A stretch of 64,000 nt of DNA, from contig NZ_AJKI01000031.1 of NCBI RefSeq assembly GCF_000259075.1, positions 124,001-188,000 of the forward strand. The letters run 5' to 3'. The position numbers were made by a program, and so were the translations under genes. The notes beneath the pieces were generated by a model, which saw only the letters and a program-made list of their open reading frames with translations, had not been told where the DNA came from and made no database searches. Shown one piece after another: positions 1-8,547 of this stretch (position 1 is the first letter of the stretch; each line of letters begins with the position of its first letter). This stretch comes from Marinilabilia salmonicolor JCM 21150 (GTDB taxonomy: Bacteria; Bacteroidota; Bacteroidia; Bacteroidales; Marinilabiliaceae).

Positions 1-1357
1 CACCTTTATATACTCTTGTACGGTCCGAGATTGTACTACTCATAATACCAGGACTGTCAGCATACATATTATCTGTGCTTTTCTCACTGGTTGACCAGTT
101 TCCACCCATGGAAATATTTGACTGATTATCTCCATCTTTATAGTTGACATTATCAGCTGTACGATAGTTGTTGCGATCCAGAATATCCTCGTCTGTCTCT
201 TGGCGGTATCTTATTTCACCATATTCGTCTTTCTCAACCACATAACCTTCCTCATCAAGAATCTTTGTTTCAAAAACATTTCCTCGGAAAGGGCTGAATT
301 CATGAGTATCCTCATTGGACAAAGGACGATACACATCGGCAACCCACTCATTAACGTTTCCTGCCATGCAATAGAGTCCAAAATCATTGGGATAATATGA
401 ATTCACAGGAACAGTGATGTCACCCGCATCGTTTAAATCTCCGGCCATACCCATGTAGTCACCTGGGCCACGAACAAAGTTAGCCATCATACGACCTCTC
501 TCCTTTTTAGATGGATTGCGAAGTGTATGTCCATCCCAGGGATAAATCCGACGATCGGTCAGGCGTTCCTGATAAGAATTTCCGACAAGACCATAAGCAG
601 CATATTCCCACTCAGCCTCAGTTGGAAGACGATAACGCGGAAGCATAATACCATCACTGGGACGTACCCGGCGGGTATCTCTTTCAGGATTCAAATCCTG
701 CATGGGATTTTTACCAGCTACACCTTCATATTGTCCTAAAAGGTAGGCTTCGGTATCAAAGTTATTGGCTCCGGATTGTTGCAAATCCAGCTCAATAATT
801 CCCATCTCAACCAGAATGTGCTCATTAACCCTGTCGGTACGCCATGCTGCATAATCAGATGCCTGCAACCAGCTTACACCAACTACCGGATACTCGCTGT
901 ATGCCGGGTGACGAAGGTAATTCTCCACCATAGGCTCATTGTAAGCCAGTGGACGACGCCACACAAGTGTATCAGGCAATGCCTTGCGATAAACTTCAGG
1001 CATATCAATAAATACGCGGTTCAGCCAAAAAAGATATTCGCGATAATCCACATTGCGAACCTCGGTTTCATCCATATAAAAGGAACGAACAGTAACTCTG
1101 CGAGGACTATTGTCCCATCGTTTCATTACATCTTCCTCAACACTTCCCATAATGAATGTACCACCTTCTACAAACACAAGGCCGGGACCGGTCTCCTGTT
1201 CATAATTGGCCTGATACTCAAACCCTCCGGATTCAGGATCGTTATATTCCCATCCCGTTGTGGACGAGGCAGATTTTTTGGCACCACCACCACAAGATGC
1301 TAAAACCATCAATCCCAGCATTAGCGCGGGAGTAAAAAGTCTGGATTTCAATCTCAT
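1..1357 (-). CDS. gldJ: GldJ-like T9SS/gliding lipoprotein (3' end cut by window edge)
   Basis: I translated this by hand because the reading frame stays open to base 1. It begins ATG at 1357 and gives about 452 residues before the edge. The first 22 residues form a lipoprotein signal ending LMVLASC, with Cys22 as the lipidated residue. The rest is a formylglycine-generating-enzyme-like (sulfatase-modifying factor) fold: GGTFIMGS near residue 65, RLPTEAEWEYAAYG, and GLYCMAGNVNEWVADVYR. GldJ and its relative GldK/PorK are outer-membrane lipoproteins of the T9SS that lack the enzyme's activity. The gene lies divergent from porU-porV; in Flavobacterium gldJ also neighbours porU and porV, which supports GldJ over a true sulfatase modifier. 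GldK is the main alternative. The C-terminus is not visible. Confidence 0.88.
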   Translation of the reverse strand, partial: MRLKSRLFTPALMLGLMVLASCGGGAKKSASSTTGWEYNDPESGGFEYQANYEQETGPGLVFVEGGTFIMGSVEEDVMKRWDNSPRRVTVRSFYMDETEVRNVDYREYLFWLNRVFIDMPEVYRKALPDTLVWRRPLAYNEPMVENYLRHPAYSEYPVVGVSWLQASDYAAWRTDRVNEHILVEMGIIELDLQQSGANNFDTEAYLLGQYEGVAGKNPMQDLNPERDTRRVRPSDGIMLPRYRLPTEAEWEYAAYGLVGNSYQERLTDRRIYPWDGHTLRNPSKKERGRMMANFVRGPGDYMGMAGDLNDAGDITVPVNSYYPNDFGLYCMAGNVNEWVADVYRPLSNEDTHEFSPFRGNVFETKILDEEGYVVEKDEYGEIRYRQETDEDILDRNNYRTADNVNYKDGDNQSNISMGGNWSTSEKSTDNMYADSPGIMSSTISDRTRVYKG

Positions 1358-1965
1358 AACTTGTTTTTCTTGGAATTCTTTTCTAATATCAAGTAACAAA
1401 GATAAACATTCAGTGCATTCTGCAAGAATTTTTATCCCAATTAAATTTTGCGCATCACCTTTTACGGTTGTAAATTAAGCTTCTGCACCATTGTGCAACC
1501 TCAATCCAACAATTACAATACATATTTTAAATGATAACGGACAATGCACAATTTCATTGTTTTTATACTCATAAAAATAAAAAAGGTTATACCGTTGGAG
1601 CAACTTTATTCTATTTTTTGCAAAAAAAAGAAATTCCCATTAAATAAACTAAAACATTTTTATTCGTTCTCAGTAAAAAGAAGTCCAATCCCCTGTTTTA
1701 GTCAGGAGTTTTAGTTATGAGATGTTTCTGATATCTAAAACACACAAAATAAAAAAAGAAAAATGCAATCTGTTTTCAAATTATAATGAGCAAATACACT
1801 TTTATTTCACCAATAGCGTAAGACTAGTAATAGATCATTTAAAATAATGCAGGTTAAAACCATTCAATTATTTTTGTGTTCTGATTTAACAGTTAATTTT
1901 CCATTTCTTTGCAGTTAGTTAGCAGCTGACAAAAGAAATTTACCATCGTTTAAGAATTTGTTATT
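1358..1965. other. 608-base AT-rich divergent gap between gldJ and porU
   Basis: No convincing gene. It holds the gldJ promoter and, toward porU, a TATTTTTG box at 1869-1876 that would suit a -7 element but has no clear TTG at the right distance. The long A/T-rich stretch 1560-1900 has many A-runs and no palindrome or repeat shared with the rest of the window. Confidence 0.6.
1397..1425 (-). promoter_or_regulatory. Bacteroidota-type promoter for gldJ
   Basis: Read on the minus strand, TTG (1425-1423) is followed after 18 bases by TATCTTTG (1404-1397). This fits the Bacteroidota consensus TTG...TAnnTTTG. It lies about 40 bases upstream of the gldJ ATG. Confidence 0.65.
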
Positions 1966-4900
1966 ATGGCCGTACGCCGCAACATATTATTTTTCCTTTT
2001 TATCCTGACGATCTTCGTTTCGGGACGTTCTGCCAACGCTCAGGAAAAACAGACCGTTACCTTTTCAGACCATCTTTCGTGGAATGATTCTGCTGAATAT
2101 CCGGTCTTACCCTTCAGAGGAAGCGGTTATTATGATGAAGAATCCGGGATACCCGTTTATACAAGCTCCTTCCCTATGCCCGAAAACTTCAATCTCTCCG
2201 GATCAATCATTGACAGTGTTGAATTTTTCCCCGGGAAATGGGTTTCTGTTTCAAAAGGTAATTATCTCACAGACATAACCGGAAATGATCTGACGAACAG
2301 TTTTTCATACAAAATTGTTACCATTAGAAAAAAAGCATATCTGGAAGTTGAAATAATTCCTTACAAACAATCCACCGAACCAAACAACGGCTGGAAGAAA
2401 CTTATTCAATACACAGTAAAAGTGTCCTTCTCCCCCAAAAAAAGCGCTGAATTGAAAGCTGCATCCGACCGATATGCATCCAACTCTGTTCTGTCATCCG
2501 GCAAATGGGTAAAAACAGGAAGCAGTCGGCGGGGAATACACAAGATATCGTATGAAACGCTTCAGCAATGGGGATTTACAAACCCTTCGAAAGTTCAGGT
2601 ATTTGGAAACGGAGGAGCTATGGTGCCCATAAACAACAGCGAAGAACGTCCGGACGATTTGCCCCCGATTGGCACCCTACACACCGGAAATGCACTGTTC
2701 TTTTACAGTCCCGGAACCTGGAACTGGATTTATGATCCGGGTTCAGAGATGTTCAATTTCCGGAACCACCAATTTTCGCCGATGGCCTTTTTCTTTTTAT
2801 CGGAGGTATCCGGAACAGTAAGAACTCCTGAACAACAACAATCTCCGGCAGGAACAACAACTGCCACAACCCAGTCTTACGATGCACTTTACTTTCATGC
2901 CCTGGAAAATGAAAACATTCTGAATTCGGGCAATCAATGGCTGGGAGAAAAATTTAATTCCACCATCGCCATGTCGAGAAATTTCGAGGTGGAAATACCC
3001 AATCTTATCACAGGAGAAGAGGCTCTTTTTCACACCCAGGTTGCAGGTCGGTCCAACTCCAGTCAGGCTTTCGACATTCAAATAGGTGAGTCCGCCGAAC
3101 AAACGGTTTACATCAATACCGTCTCCCTGAGCGACTATCTGGGATATTATTTACGTTTGGCCACCGGAAATCATACGTTTTTACCTGAAAGCTCCAAATT
3201 TAATATCAATTACACCTATAGTAATGCCTCCACCACCTCCATCGGATGGCTAGATTATTTCATAATCAACGGACGGGGACATCTCTCGATGGAAAACGGT
3301 TCTTTTGATTTTCGGGACCAGTCAGTCGTTATCCCCGGAGGAATTGTCAATTATGAAATTGCCCAGGCGAGCGGCTCAGACCTTGTCTGGAACATCAGCA
3401 ACCCTCTGGTTCCCTTACAAATGGAAACAGAAATAGAAAATGGCACCCTTCATTTCACAGCCCGGGCAGACGAAATCAAAGAATACGTGGCCTTCAATCC
3501 ATCTCAGAATTTTCCTCAACCTGAGTTTATTGGAAATGTGGAAAACCAAAATCTGCACGCTACTACTCCTGCAGAAATGGTAATTGTAGCACCTCCTGAA
3601 TTTATGGGACAAGCCGGAAGACTGGCAAATTTGCATAAACAACATTCAGAATTGACGGTAACTATTGCAAACCGGGATCAGATATACAATGAGTTTTCAT
3701 GGGGGCATCCGGATCCGGGAGCCATCAGAGCATTCCTGAAAATGCTATACGACCGTGCCGGCGACAATGTGGCGATTTCGCCCAAATTATTACTGCTTTT
3801 TGGCGACGGGACCTATGACAACAGGCATCTAAACAACACTCCGGCCGCACCCCTGCCCACTTATCAGTCCGATAATTCCATTTATCAGACATCTACATTT
3901 GTTACCGACGATTTCTTTGGTTTTCTGGATGATGACGAAGGCGATGACCTGAGAAACGACCGTCTGGATATCGGCATAGGGCGTTTTCCGGTAACCTCCA
4001 TAGAACAGGCGGTTACTGCAGTTGACAAATCTGAAGCCTACCTACAGAATCAGGACAACGGAAAATGGAAAACCAAACTTACCTTTGTGGGCGACGATGG
4101 AGATTACAATATTCACGTAAGAGATGCCGACCGACTGACCCAGAAAATTTCAGCCAATCACAAGCAATTTGATCTGAATAAAATCTACTTTGACGCCTTC
4201 CCCATGACCACCGGTGCTGTGGGAAAAGAATTCCCGGAAGCCAAAACCCGAACAATGCAGGCAATTACAGAAGGGACACTGATTTTTAATTATACCGGCC
4301 ATGGCAGCGAAAACAACCTTGCACACGAGAAACTGATTACCAGAACAGATATAAAAAACTGGAACAATAAAAGCCGACTTCCTTTGTTCATAACTGCCAC
4401 TTGTGAATTTAGCCGGTTCGACAACCATAATCACACCTCAGCAGGAGAAGAGGTATTCCTCCATCCCAATGGTGGAGGCATAGCACTTTTATCCACTACA
4501 AGAATTGTCTATTCGAGTCTTAACTTCACGCTCAACAATGCCTTTTACAACCACGCTTTCGAAAAAGACGAAAACGGTTTGCCGCTGCGATTCGGAGAAA
4601 TGATGCGTCGCACCAAACTTGAATCGGGCGCCAATACCAACAAACTCAATTTCACACTTCTGGGAGATCCGGCTTTGCGCCTCATTTATCCTGCCAACGA
4701 GGTTGCTACGGCTTCCCTCAACAATATTGAAGTATTCGATCAACCGGACACCCTTCGTGCCTTAACCAAAAACAGAATAACCGGCATCATAAAAAATACA
4801 GATGGCGAGCATATCAATAATTTTTCCGGTAATGTTTCGGTTACTGTTTACGATAAAGCCGTGAATACCCGAACCCTTGGCAACGGAGGTAACGAACCAT

Positions 4901-5775
4901 TCGAATTCAAAGAATTTTCAAACATTCTATTTAAAGGAGAAGCCACTGTCACCAACGGAAACTTCTCTCTGGAATTTGTTATTCCCAAAGACATCAGATA
5001 CAATTTTGACAATGGCAGAATCAGCTACTATGCCATTTCTGATGATGGCACAGAAGCTGCCGGAGCTTTTTCTGATGTGGTAATTGGCGGCATCAGTGAA
5101 AATCCCGATGCCGACAATCAGGGACCTCAAGTAAACCTTTACCTAAATCATCCGGGTTTTGCATCGGGCCAAACCACGGGATCGAGACCGATTCTTTACG
5201 CAGAAATTTTTGATGAATCAGGAATCAATACCTCAGGTATTGGCATCGGTCACAACATCACACTTATTATTGATGAAGATACCAATAATCCACTGGTACT
5301 GAACGATGCTTTTACGGCAGACACAGATCAATATCAGAAAGGAACACTTCAGTTTCAGCTACCTCTGCTCGAAAACGGAACACATAACCTGACACTTAAA
5401 GTGTGGGATAATTACAATAATTCGTCCACCGCAACGTTAAGTTTCAATGTTAACCCAAGCCATGGAATGAATATCCGTAATTTTTCTGTCTGGCCTAACC
5501 CGGTAGCTCCCGGACAGGAGGTTTACCTCAACATGCAAACGGATGTACCCAATGCGCTGCTAAAGGCAACCATTCAATTCATAGACAGTGGCGGCAAAGT
5601 AACAGGAACTGTTGAAGATGAAATTATATCCACTGGAAATGTTATAGGGCCATACAAGTTACCAATGGAAAAATCGGGTTGGAATTATTCGCAGATTTGT
5701 TTTGTACGCATAATTTTGACACCGCAAAACGGAGAAGAATCGCAGGTAGTGGCCAAACTTTTGCCCGCACCATAA
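1966..5775 (+). CDS. porU: T9SS C-terminal signal peptidase PorU (C25 family)
   Basis: 1269 residues with a signal peptide (hydrophobic core FFLFILTIFVSG, cut near SANAQ). PorU is the gingipain-family (C25) cysteine peptidase and sortase on the outer face of the outer membrane. It removes the C-terminal sorting domain of type IX cargo and joins the cargo to A-LPS. The catalytic pair is visible: His779 in NYTGHGSE and Cys813 in FITATCEFSR. Further C25-type segments are the LLFGDGTYDNR and DDFFGFLDDDEGDD stretches. The C-terminal part, from about residue 920, is beta-sandwich-like. The length matches known PorU proteins (about 1150-1300). porV follows after a 179-base gap that contains mobile element A1. 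Confidence 0.93.
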   Translation: MAVRRNILFFLFILTIFVSGRSANAQEKQTVTFSDHLSWNDSAEYPVLPFRGSGYYDEESGIPVYTSSFPMPENFNLSGSIIDSVEFFPGKWVSVSKGNYLTDITGNDLTNSFSYKIVTIRKKAYLEVEIIPYKQSTEPNNGWKKLIQYTVKVSFSPKKSAELKAASDRYASNSVLSSGKWVKTGSSRRGIHKISYETLQQWGFTNPSKVQVFGNGGAMVPINNSEERPDDLPPIGTLHTGNALFFYSPGTWNWIYDPGSEMFNFRNHQFSPMAFFFLSEVSGTVRTPEQQQSPAGTTTATTQSYDALYFHALENENILNSGNQWLGEKFNSTIAMSRNFEVEIPNLITGEEALFHTQVAGRSNSSQAFDIQIGESAEQTVYINTVSLSDYLGYYLRLATGNHTFLPESSKFNINYTYSNASTTSIGWLDYFIINGRGHLSMENGSFDFRDQSVVIPGGIVNYEIAQASGSDLVWNISNPLVPLQMETEIENGTLHFTARADEIKEYVAFNPSQNFPQPEFIGNVENQNLHATTPAEMVIVAPPEFMGQAGRLANLHKQHSELTVTIANRDQIYNEFSWGHPDPGAIRAFLKMLYDRAGDNVAISPKLLLLFGDGTYDNRHLNNTPAAPLPTYQSDNSIYQTSTFVTDDFFGFLDDDEGDDLRNDRLDIGIGRFPVTSIEQAVTAVDKSEAYLQNQDNGKWKTKLTFVGDDGDYNIHVRDADRLTQKISANHKQFDLNKIYFDAFPMTTGAVGKEFPEAKTRTMQAITEGTLIFNYTGHGSENNLAHEKLITRTDIKNWNNKSRLPLFITATCEFSRFDNHNHTSAGEEVFLHPNGGGIALLSTTRIVYSSLNFTLNNAFYNHAFEKDENGLPLRFGEMMRRTKLESGANTNKLNFTLLGDPALRLIYPANEVATASLNNIEVFDQPDTLRALTKNRITGIIKNTDGEHINNFSGNVSVTVYDKAVNTRTLGNGGNEPFEFKEFSNILFKGEATVTNGNFSLEFVIPKDIRYNFDNGRISYYAISDDGTEAAGAFSDVVIGGISENPDADNQGPQVNLYLNHPGFASGQTTGSRPILYAEIFDESGINTSGIGIGHNITLIIDEDTNNPLVLNDAFTADTDQYQKGTLQFQLPLLENGTHNLTLKVWDNYNNSSTATLSFNVNPSHGMNIRNFSVWPNPVAPGQEVYLNMQTDVPNALLKATIQFIDSGGKVTGTVEDEIISTGNVIGPYKLPMEKSGWNYSQICFVRIILTPQNGEESQVVAKLLPAP

Positions 5776-5779
5776 TATA

Positions 5780-5932
5780 GTGCCTGTCCATAAACTAAGC
5801 GTTTTTCACGTGTTTGAACTAGGAAGGTCAAATTCAAGGCGTGTGAAAAATCTAAAACCACAGAATACTAAGGTATCTGAGGATTTAGATTTTGAGCAAC
5901 AACGCAGAAGTTGGACTTTTATAGACAAACAC
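5780..5932 (+). mobile_element. TIR element family A, copy A1
   Basis: 153 bases with terminal inverted repeats (GTGCCTGTCCATAAA at the left, TTTATAGACAAACAC at the right). Inside are two hairpins: TTTTTCACGTGTTTGAA with TTCAAGGCGTGTGAAAAA, and an AATCTAAA/TTTAGATT pair. It is near identical to A2 (13422-13572) and A3 (35568-35718). It starts five bases after the porU stop. Flanks AATATA/TAAATA are only partly alike. It has no coding capacity. Confidence 0.85.
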
Positions 5933-5954
5933 TAAATAACAAGGAAAAAACAAA

Positions 5955-7133
5955 ATGATGAACAAAAAATCTTGCAGTAAAGCACTTTTAGCAATCCTGT
6001 TTCTTGGTATTGCACAATTTACCACGGCTCAGGATGATGATGTCAACCTCAGTGGTCAGCAAAATATTATCAGCACTGCCGTATCGTTTCTTGACATAGC
6101 TCCGGAATCGAGAGGAGGTGCCATGGGTAATACAGGTGTGGCCATTTCTCCCGATGTGAATTCCCAGCACTGGAACCCGGCAAAGTATGCATTTATCGAC
6201 AAAGAATCGGGTGTTGCACTCTCGTACACACCCTGGCTCAGAAAGCTGGTTAACGACATCAACCTTTACTATCTGGCAGGATTTTTAAGACTGGATGACA
6301 TGCAGACCATCAGCGGATCTATTCGTTACTTTTCGCTGGGGGATATTACTTTTATGTCGGAAGATGCACAACCACAGGGAAATGCTTCTCCTCACGAGTT
6401 TGCTATAGATGCGGCCTACAGTCGCGTTTTATCCGATCACTTCTCCGGATCAGTTGCCTTTCGGTACATACGCTCCGACCTTCAAATGAATTTCAGTAAT
6501 TCTGCAGGCAGTGAAACCTATCAGGCAGGTAACTCATTTGCGGCAGATCTTGCATTCTACTATCAGAATGAAATTGACTTTGGCGGAAATGACGCCAACC
6601 TGAGTGCCGGTATCAACATTTCAAATATCGGTAGTAAAATCTCCTACGACGGAAATATTGAACAGTTTATTCCCACCAACCTGAGACTGGGAACTGCATT
6701 GAAAACAAATCTTGATGAATACAACCAACTCACTGTAGCACTGGATTTAAATAAACTTCTGGTTCCAACCCCCGATTATCAGGAGGTAGAAGAAAACAAC
6801 TCTGTTTTTCAAAGTGACAACGTGTCTGTCATCTCCGGAATCTTTCAATCTTTCAGCGATGCTCCGGGAGGGATGGAAGAAGAACTCCAGGAGATCAATG
6901 TGAGCGTGGGAGCCGAATACCTGTACAACAAGCAGTTTGCTGTTCGCGCAGGTTATTTCCACGAGCATGAAAACAAAGGAAACCGGAAATATTTCACTGC
7001 CGGTGTGGGGCTGAAGTTCAACATGCTTTCCATCGATGCTTCCTACATCATTCCGGTGGTTCAGAACAACCCGCTGGCGAACACCGTCCGGTTTACTCTG
7101 GGGCTGGACCTGGATCAGATGATCGGGCAGTAA
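5955..7133 (+). CDS. porV: T9SS outer membrane protein PorV (LptO)
   Basis: 392 residues with a signal peptide (ALLAILFLGIAQFTTAQ). PorV is a FadL-like 14-strand outer-membrane barrel. It receives cargo at the Sov/SprA translocon, binds the cargo's C-terminal domain, and presents it to PorU. The family signature SFLDIAPESRGGAMGNTGVAISPDVNSQHWNP is visible around residues 44-76, and the C-terminus LGLDLDQMIGQ is beta-barrel-like. The order porU-porV beside gldJ matches other Bacteroidota. Two adjacent ATG codons (5955 and 5958) are both possible starts. Confidence 0.93.
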   Translation: MMNKKSCSKALLAILFLGIAQFTTAQDDDVNLSGQQNIISTAVSFLDIAPESRGGAMGNTGVAISPDVNSQHWNPAKYAFIDKESGVALSYTPWLRKLVNDINLYYLAGFLRLDDMQTISGSIRYFSLGDITFMSEDAQPQGNASPHEFAIDAAYSRVLSDHFSGSVAFRYIRSDLQMNFSNSAGSETYQAGNSFAADLAFYYQNEIDFGGNDANLSAGINISNIGSKISYDGNIEQFIPTNLRLGTALKTNLDEYNQLTVALDLNKLLVPTPDYQEVEENNSVFQSDNVSVISGIFQSFSDAPGGMEEELQEINVSVGAEYLYNKQFAVRAGYFHEHENKGNRKYFTAGVGLKFNMLSIDASYIIPVVQNNPLANTVRFTLGLDLDQMIGQ

Positions 7134-7479
7134 GTTAGGATTGAGGAATGAGAAATGAAGGTTGAGATATGAAAAAGATTTGAGAGGTGAGGGATGAGAG
7201 ATGAGCTAAGAACTAACAACCAGGAGGTATGATTGGAGGTTGATGAACGGTGACTGATTCTTATTCGGTTTTCCTATTGATGGTGAACCAGCCCCAGCGG
7301 GGCGACAGTTTGGTAGCAATAGCGTTAGATTTAATGGAAAAGCCCCGGTAGGGGTGACACCTTAATTTGAAAAGACTTTCTCTTCTGCCTTCTATCTTCT
7401 GCCTATACCCCCCCGGGGCTGAACGAAGCTTTTCGTTACAGTCCTTTTTTTTGTATTTTTGCAATCTAAAAATTAAGAT
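7134..7479. repeat. porV-ispF gap: low-complexity repeats and REP-like pair G1
   Basis: 7134-7250 is a degenerate purine-rich repeat built on TGAG units. 7290-7358 is a REP-like pair, GCCCCAGCGGGGC ... GCCCCGGTAGGGG, with TTTGGTAGCAAT between. It is the reverse complement of the layout at 53187-53262 and 58340-58421. A possible ispF promoter follows. Confidence 0.7.
7431..7461 (+). promoter_or_regulatory. possible ispF promoter
   Basis: TATTTTTG at 7454-7461 fits the -7 consensus TAnnTTTG. Nineteen bases upstream is TTTC rather than TTTG, so the -33 element is imperfect. The ispF ATG is 18 bases downstream. Confidence 0.4.
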
Positions 7480-7962
7480 ATGTCAATACGTATTGGAATG
7501 GGATATGATGTGCATCAACTATCCGAAGGCTATAAACTCTGGATCGGTGGCATCGAAGTCCCTTATGAAAAAGGCTCTGTGGGCCACTCCGACGGAGATG
7601 TGCTGATTCATGCCATTTGCGATGCACTATTGGGCGCCCTGAATCTCCGTGACATCGGTTACCACTTCCCCGACACAGATCCGGCACTGAAAAGAATAGA
7701 CAGCAAAATCCTGCTCCAAAAAACCATGGAAATCATCCGGAATGAAGGGTATGAACTGGGAAATCTGGATTCCACCATCTGCCTGCAAAAACCAAAAATA
7801 AATCCTGTTATTCCCGAAATGCAAAAAACACTGGCCCGCGTAATGAGTGTGGACGCATTAAAAGTATCGGTTAAAGCAACCACCACCGAGAAACTCGGAT
7901 TTGTGGGTGAAGGCAAAGGGATCTCGGCCTATGCAACGGTGCTGTTAGCTGTTAGCTCGTAG
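7480..7962 (+). CDS. ispF: 2-C-methyl-D-erythritol 2,4-cyclodiphosphate synthase
   Basis: 160 residues, the usual IspF length. The enzyme is cytoplasmic, works as a trimer, and makes the cyclic diphosphate in the MEP isoprenoid pathway. The zinc ligands are visible as Asp10 and His12 in GYDVHQL and His44 in DGDVLIHAICDALLGA. The substrate-binding segment TTEKLGFVGEGKGI is near the C-terminus. The gene stands alone. Its last codons run into a degenerate repeat (GTTAGCTGTTAGCTCGTAG), so the final three or four residues are probably repeat-derived. Confidence 0.96.
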   Translation: MSIRIGMGYDVHQLSEGYKLWIGGIEVPYEKGSVGHSDGDVLIHAICDALLGALNLRDIGYHFPDTDPALKRIDSKILLQKTMEIIRNEGYELGNLDSTICLQKPKINPVIPEMQKTLARVMSVDALKVSVKATTTEKLGFVGEGKGISAYATVLLAVSS

Positions 7963-8010
7963 CCGTCAGTTCATTAGTTCACCAACTCATTAGTTCATTA
8001 GCGATAAATA

Positions 8011-8204
8011 GTGCCCGTCTATAAAGTCGGGAAAATTTGTAAAAGTCATATGTCTGGTCAGAAAGTGCCAATTGCAAGGCTTGCGACCGCGTGCCGCCTA
8101 AAGCTTTAGCGGTGGCGCAAGCCGCCAAAAACGGAGTTTACTTGGGTAAATGAGTATTTTGGCGGCAAGCGTAACGACGCAAATGGTACTTTATGGACAG
8201 ACAC
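8011..8204 (-). mobile_element. TIR element family B, copy B1
   Basis: 194 bases, inverted relative to B3. The ends GTGCCCGTCTATAAAGTC and ACTTTATGGACAGACAC are inverted repeats. Both sides carry the target duplication TAAATA (8005-8010 and 8205-8210). The central hairpin pairs GCCGCCAAAA (8121-8130) with TTTTGGCGGC (8157-8166) around a conserved TTTAC/GTAAA core. An extra segment of about 35 bases (near 8088-8120) is absent from B3. It ends 13 bases before the thioredoxin ATG and has separated that gene from its ancestral upstream DNA. Confidence 0.85.
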
Positions 8205-8217
8205 TAAATATTCACAA

Positions 8218-8547
8218 ATGAATACAATATCATCAATAGATCACTTCAATGAAGTTGTAAAAGAAGAAGCAGCCATACTGGTTTATTTCTCACATGAACA
8301 ATGCAATGTATGCAAGGTATTAAAGCCTAAAGTGCAAAGTCTGCTGGAGGAGAAATTCCCCCAGATGGCAATGTATTACAGCGATACAGTGAACCAGGCA
8401 GAAGTTGCCGCACAAAACCGGGTATTTGCAGTGCCTACCGTACTGGTGTTTTTTGATGGTCGTGAAACCTACCGTTTCAGCCGCAACATCGGACTCGGAG
8501 AGTTGGAGCAGTCAATACAACGCCCCTACTCAATGATTTTTGAATAG
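8218..8547 (+). CDS. thioredoxin-fold protein
   Basis: 109 residues, no signal peptide, so cytoplasmic. The redox motif is Cys29-Asn-Val-Cys32, preceded by LVYFSHEQ, and a cis-proline is visible in FAVPTVLVFFDG. The unusual CNVC active site separates it from standard thioredoxins (CGPC); a specific reductase or chaperone role cannot be assigned. The 3' end overlaps the convergent hutU by 18 bases. Element B1 ends just before the start codon, so any promoter lies in or beyond that element. Confidence 0.85.
   Translation: MNTISSIDHFNEVVKEEAAILVYFSHEQCNVCKVLKPKVQSLLEEKFPQMAMYYSDTVNQAEVAAQNRVFAVPTVLVFFDGRETYRFSRNIGLGELEQSIQRPYSMIFE

Noticed and set aside
776-1303. 175-residue plus frame opposite gldJ
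   Set aside because: Antisense of gldJ, which reads as a continuous lipoprotein.
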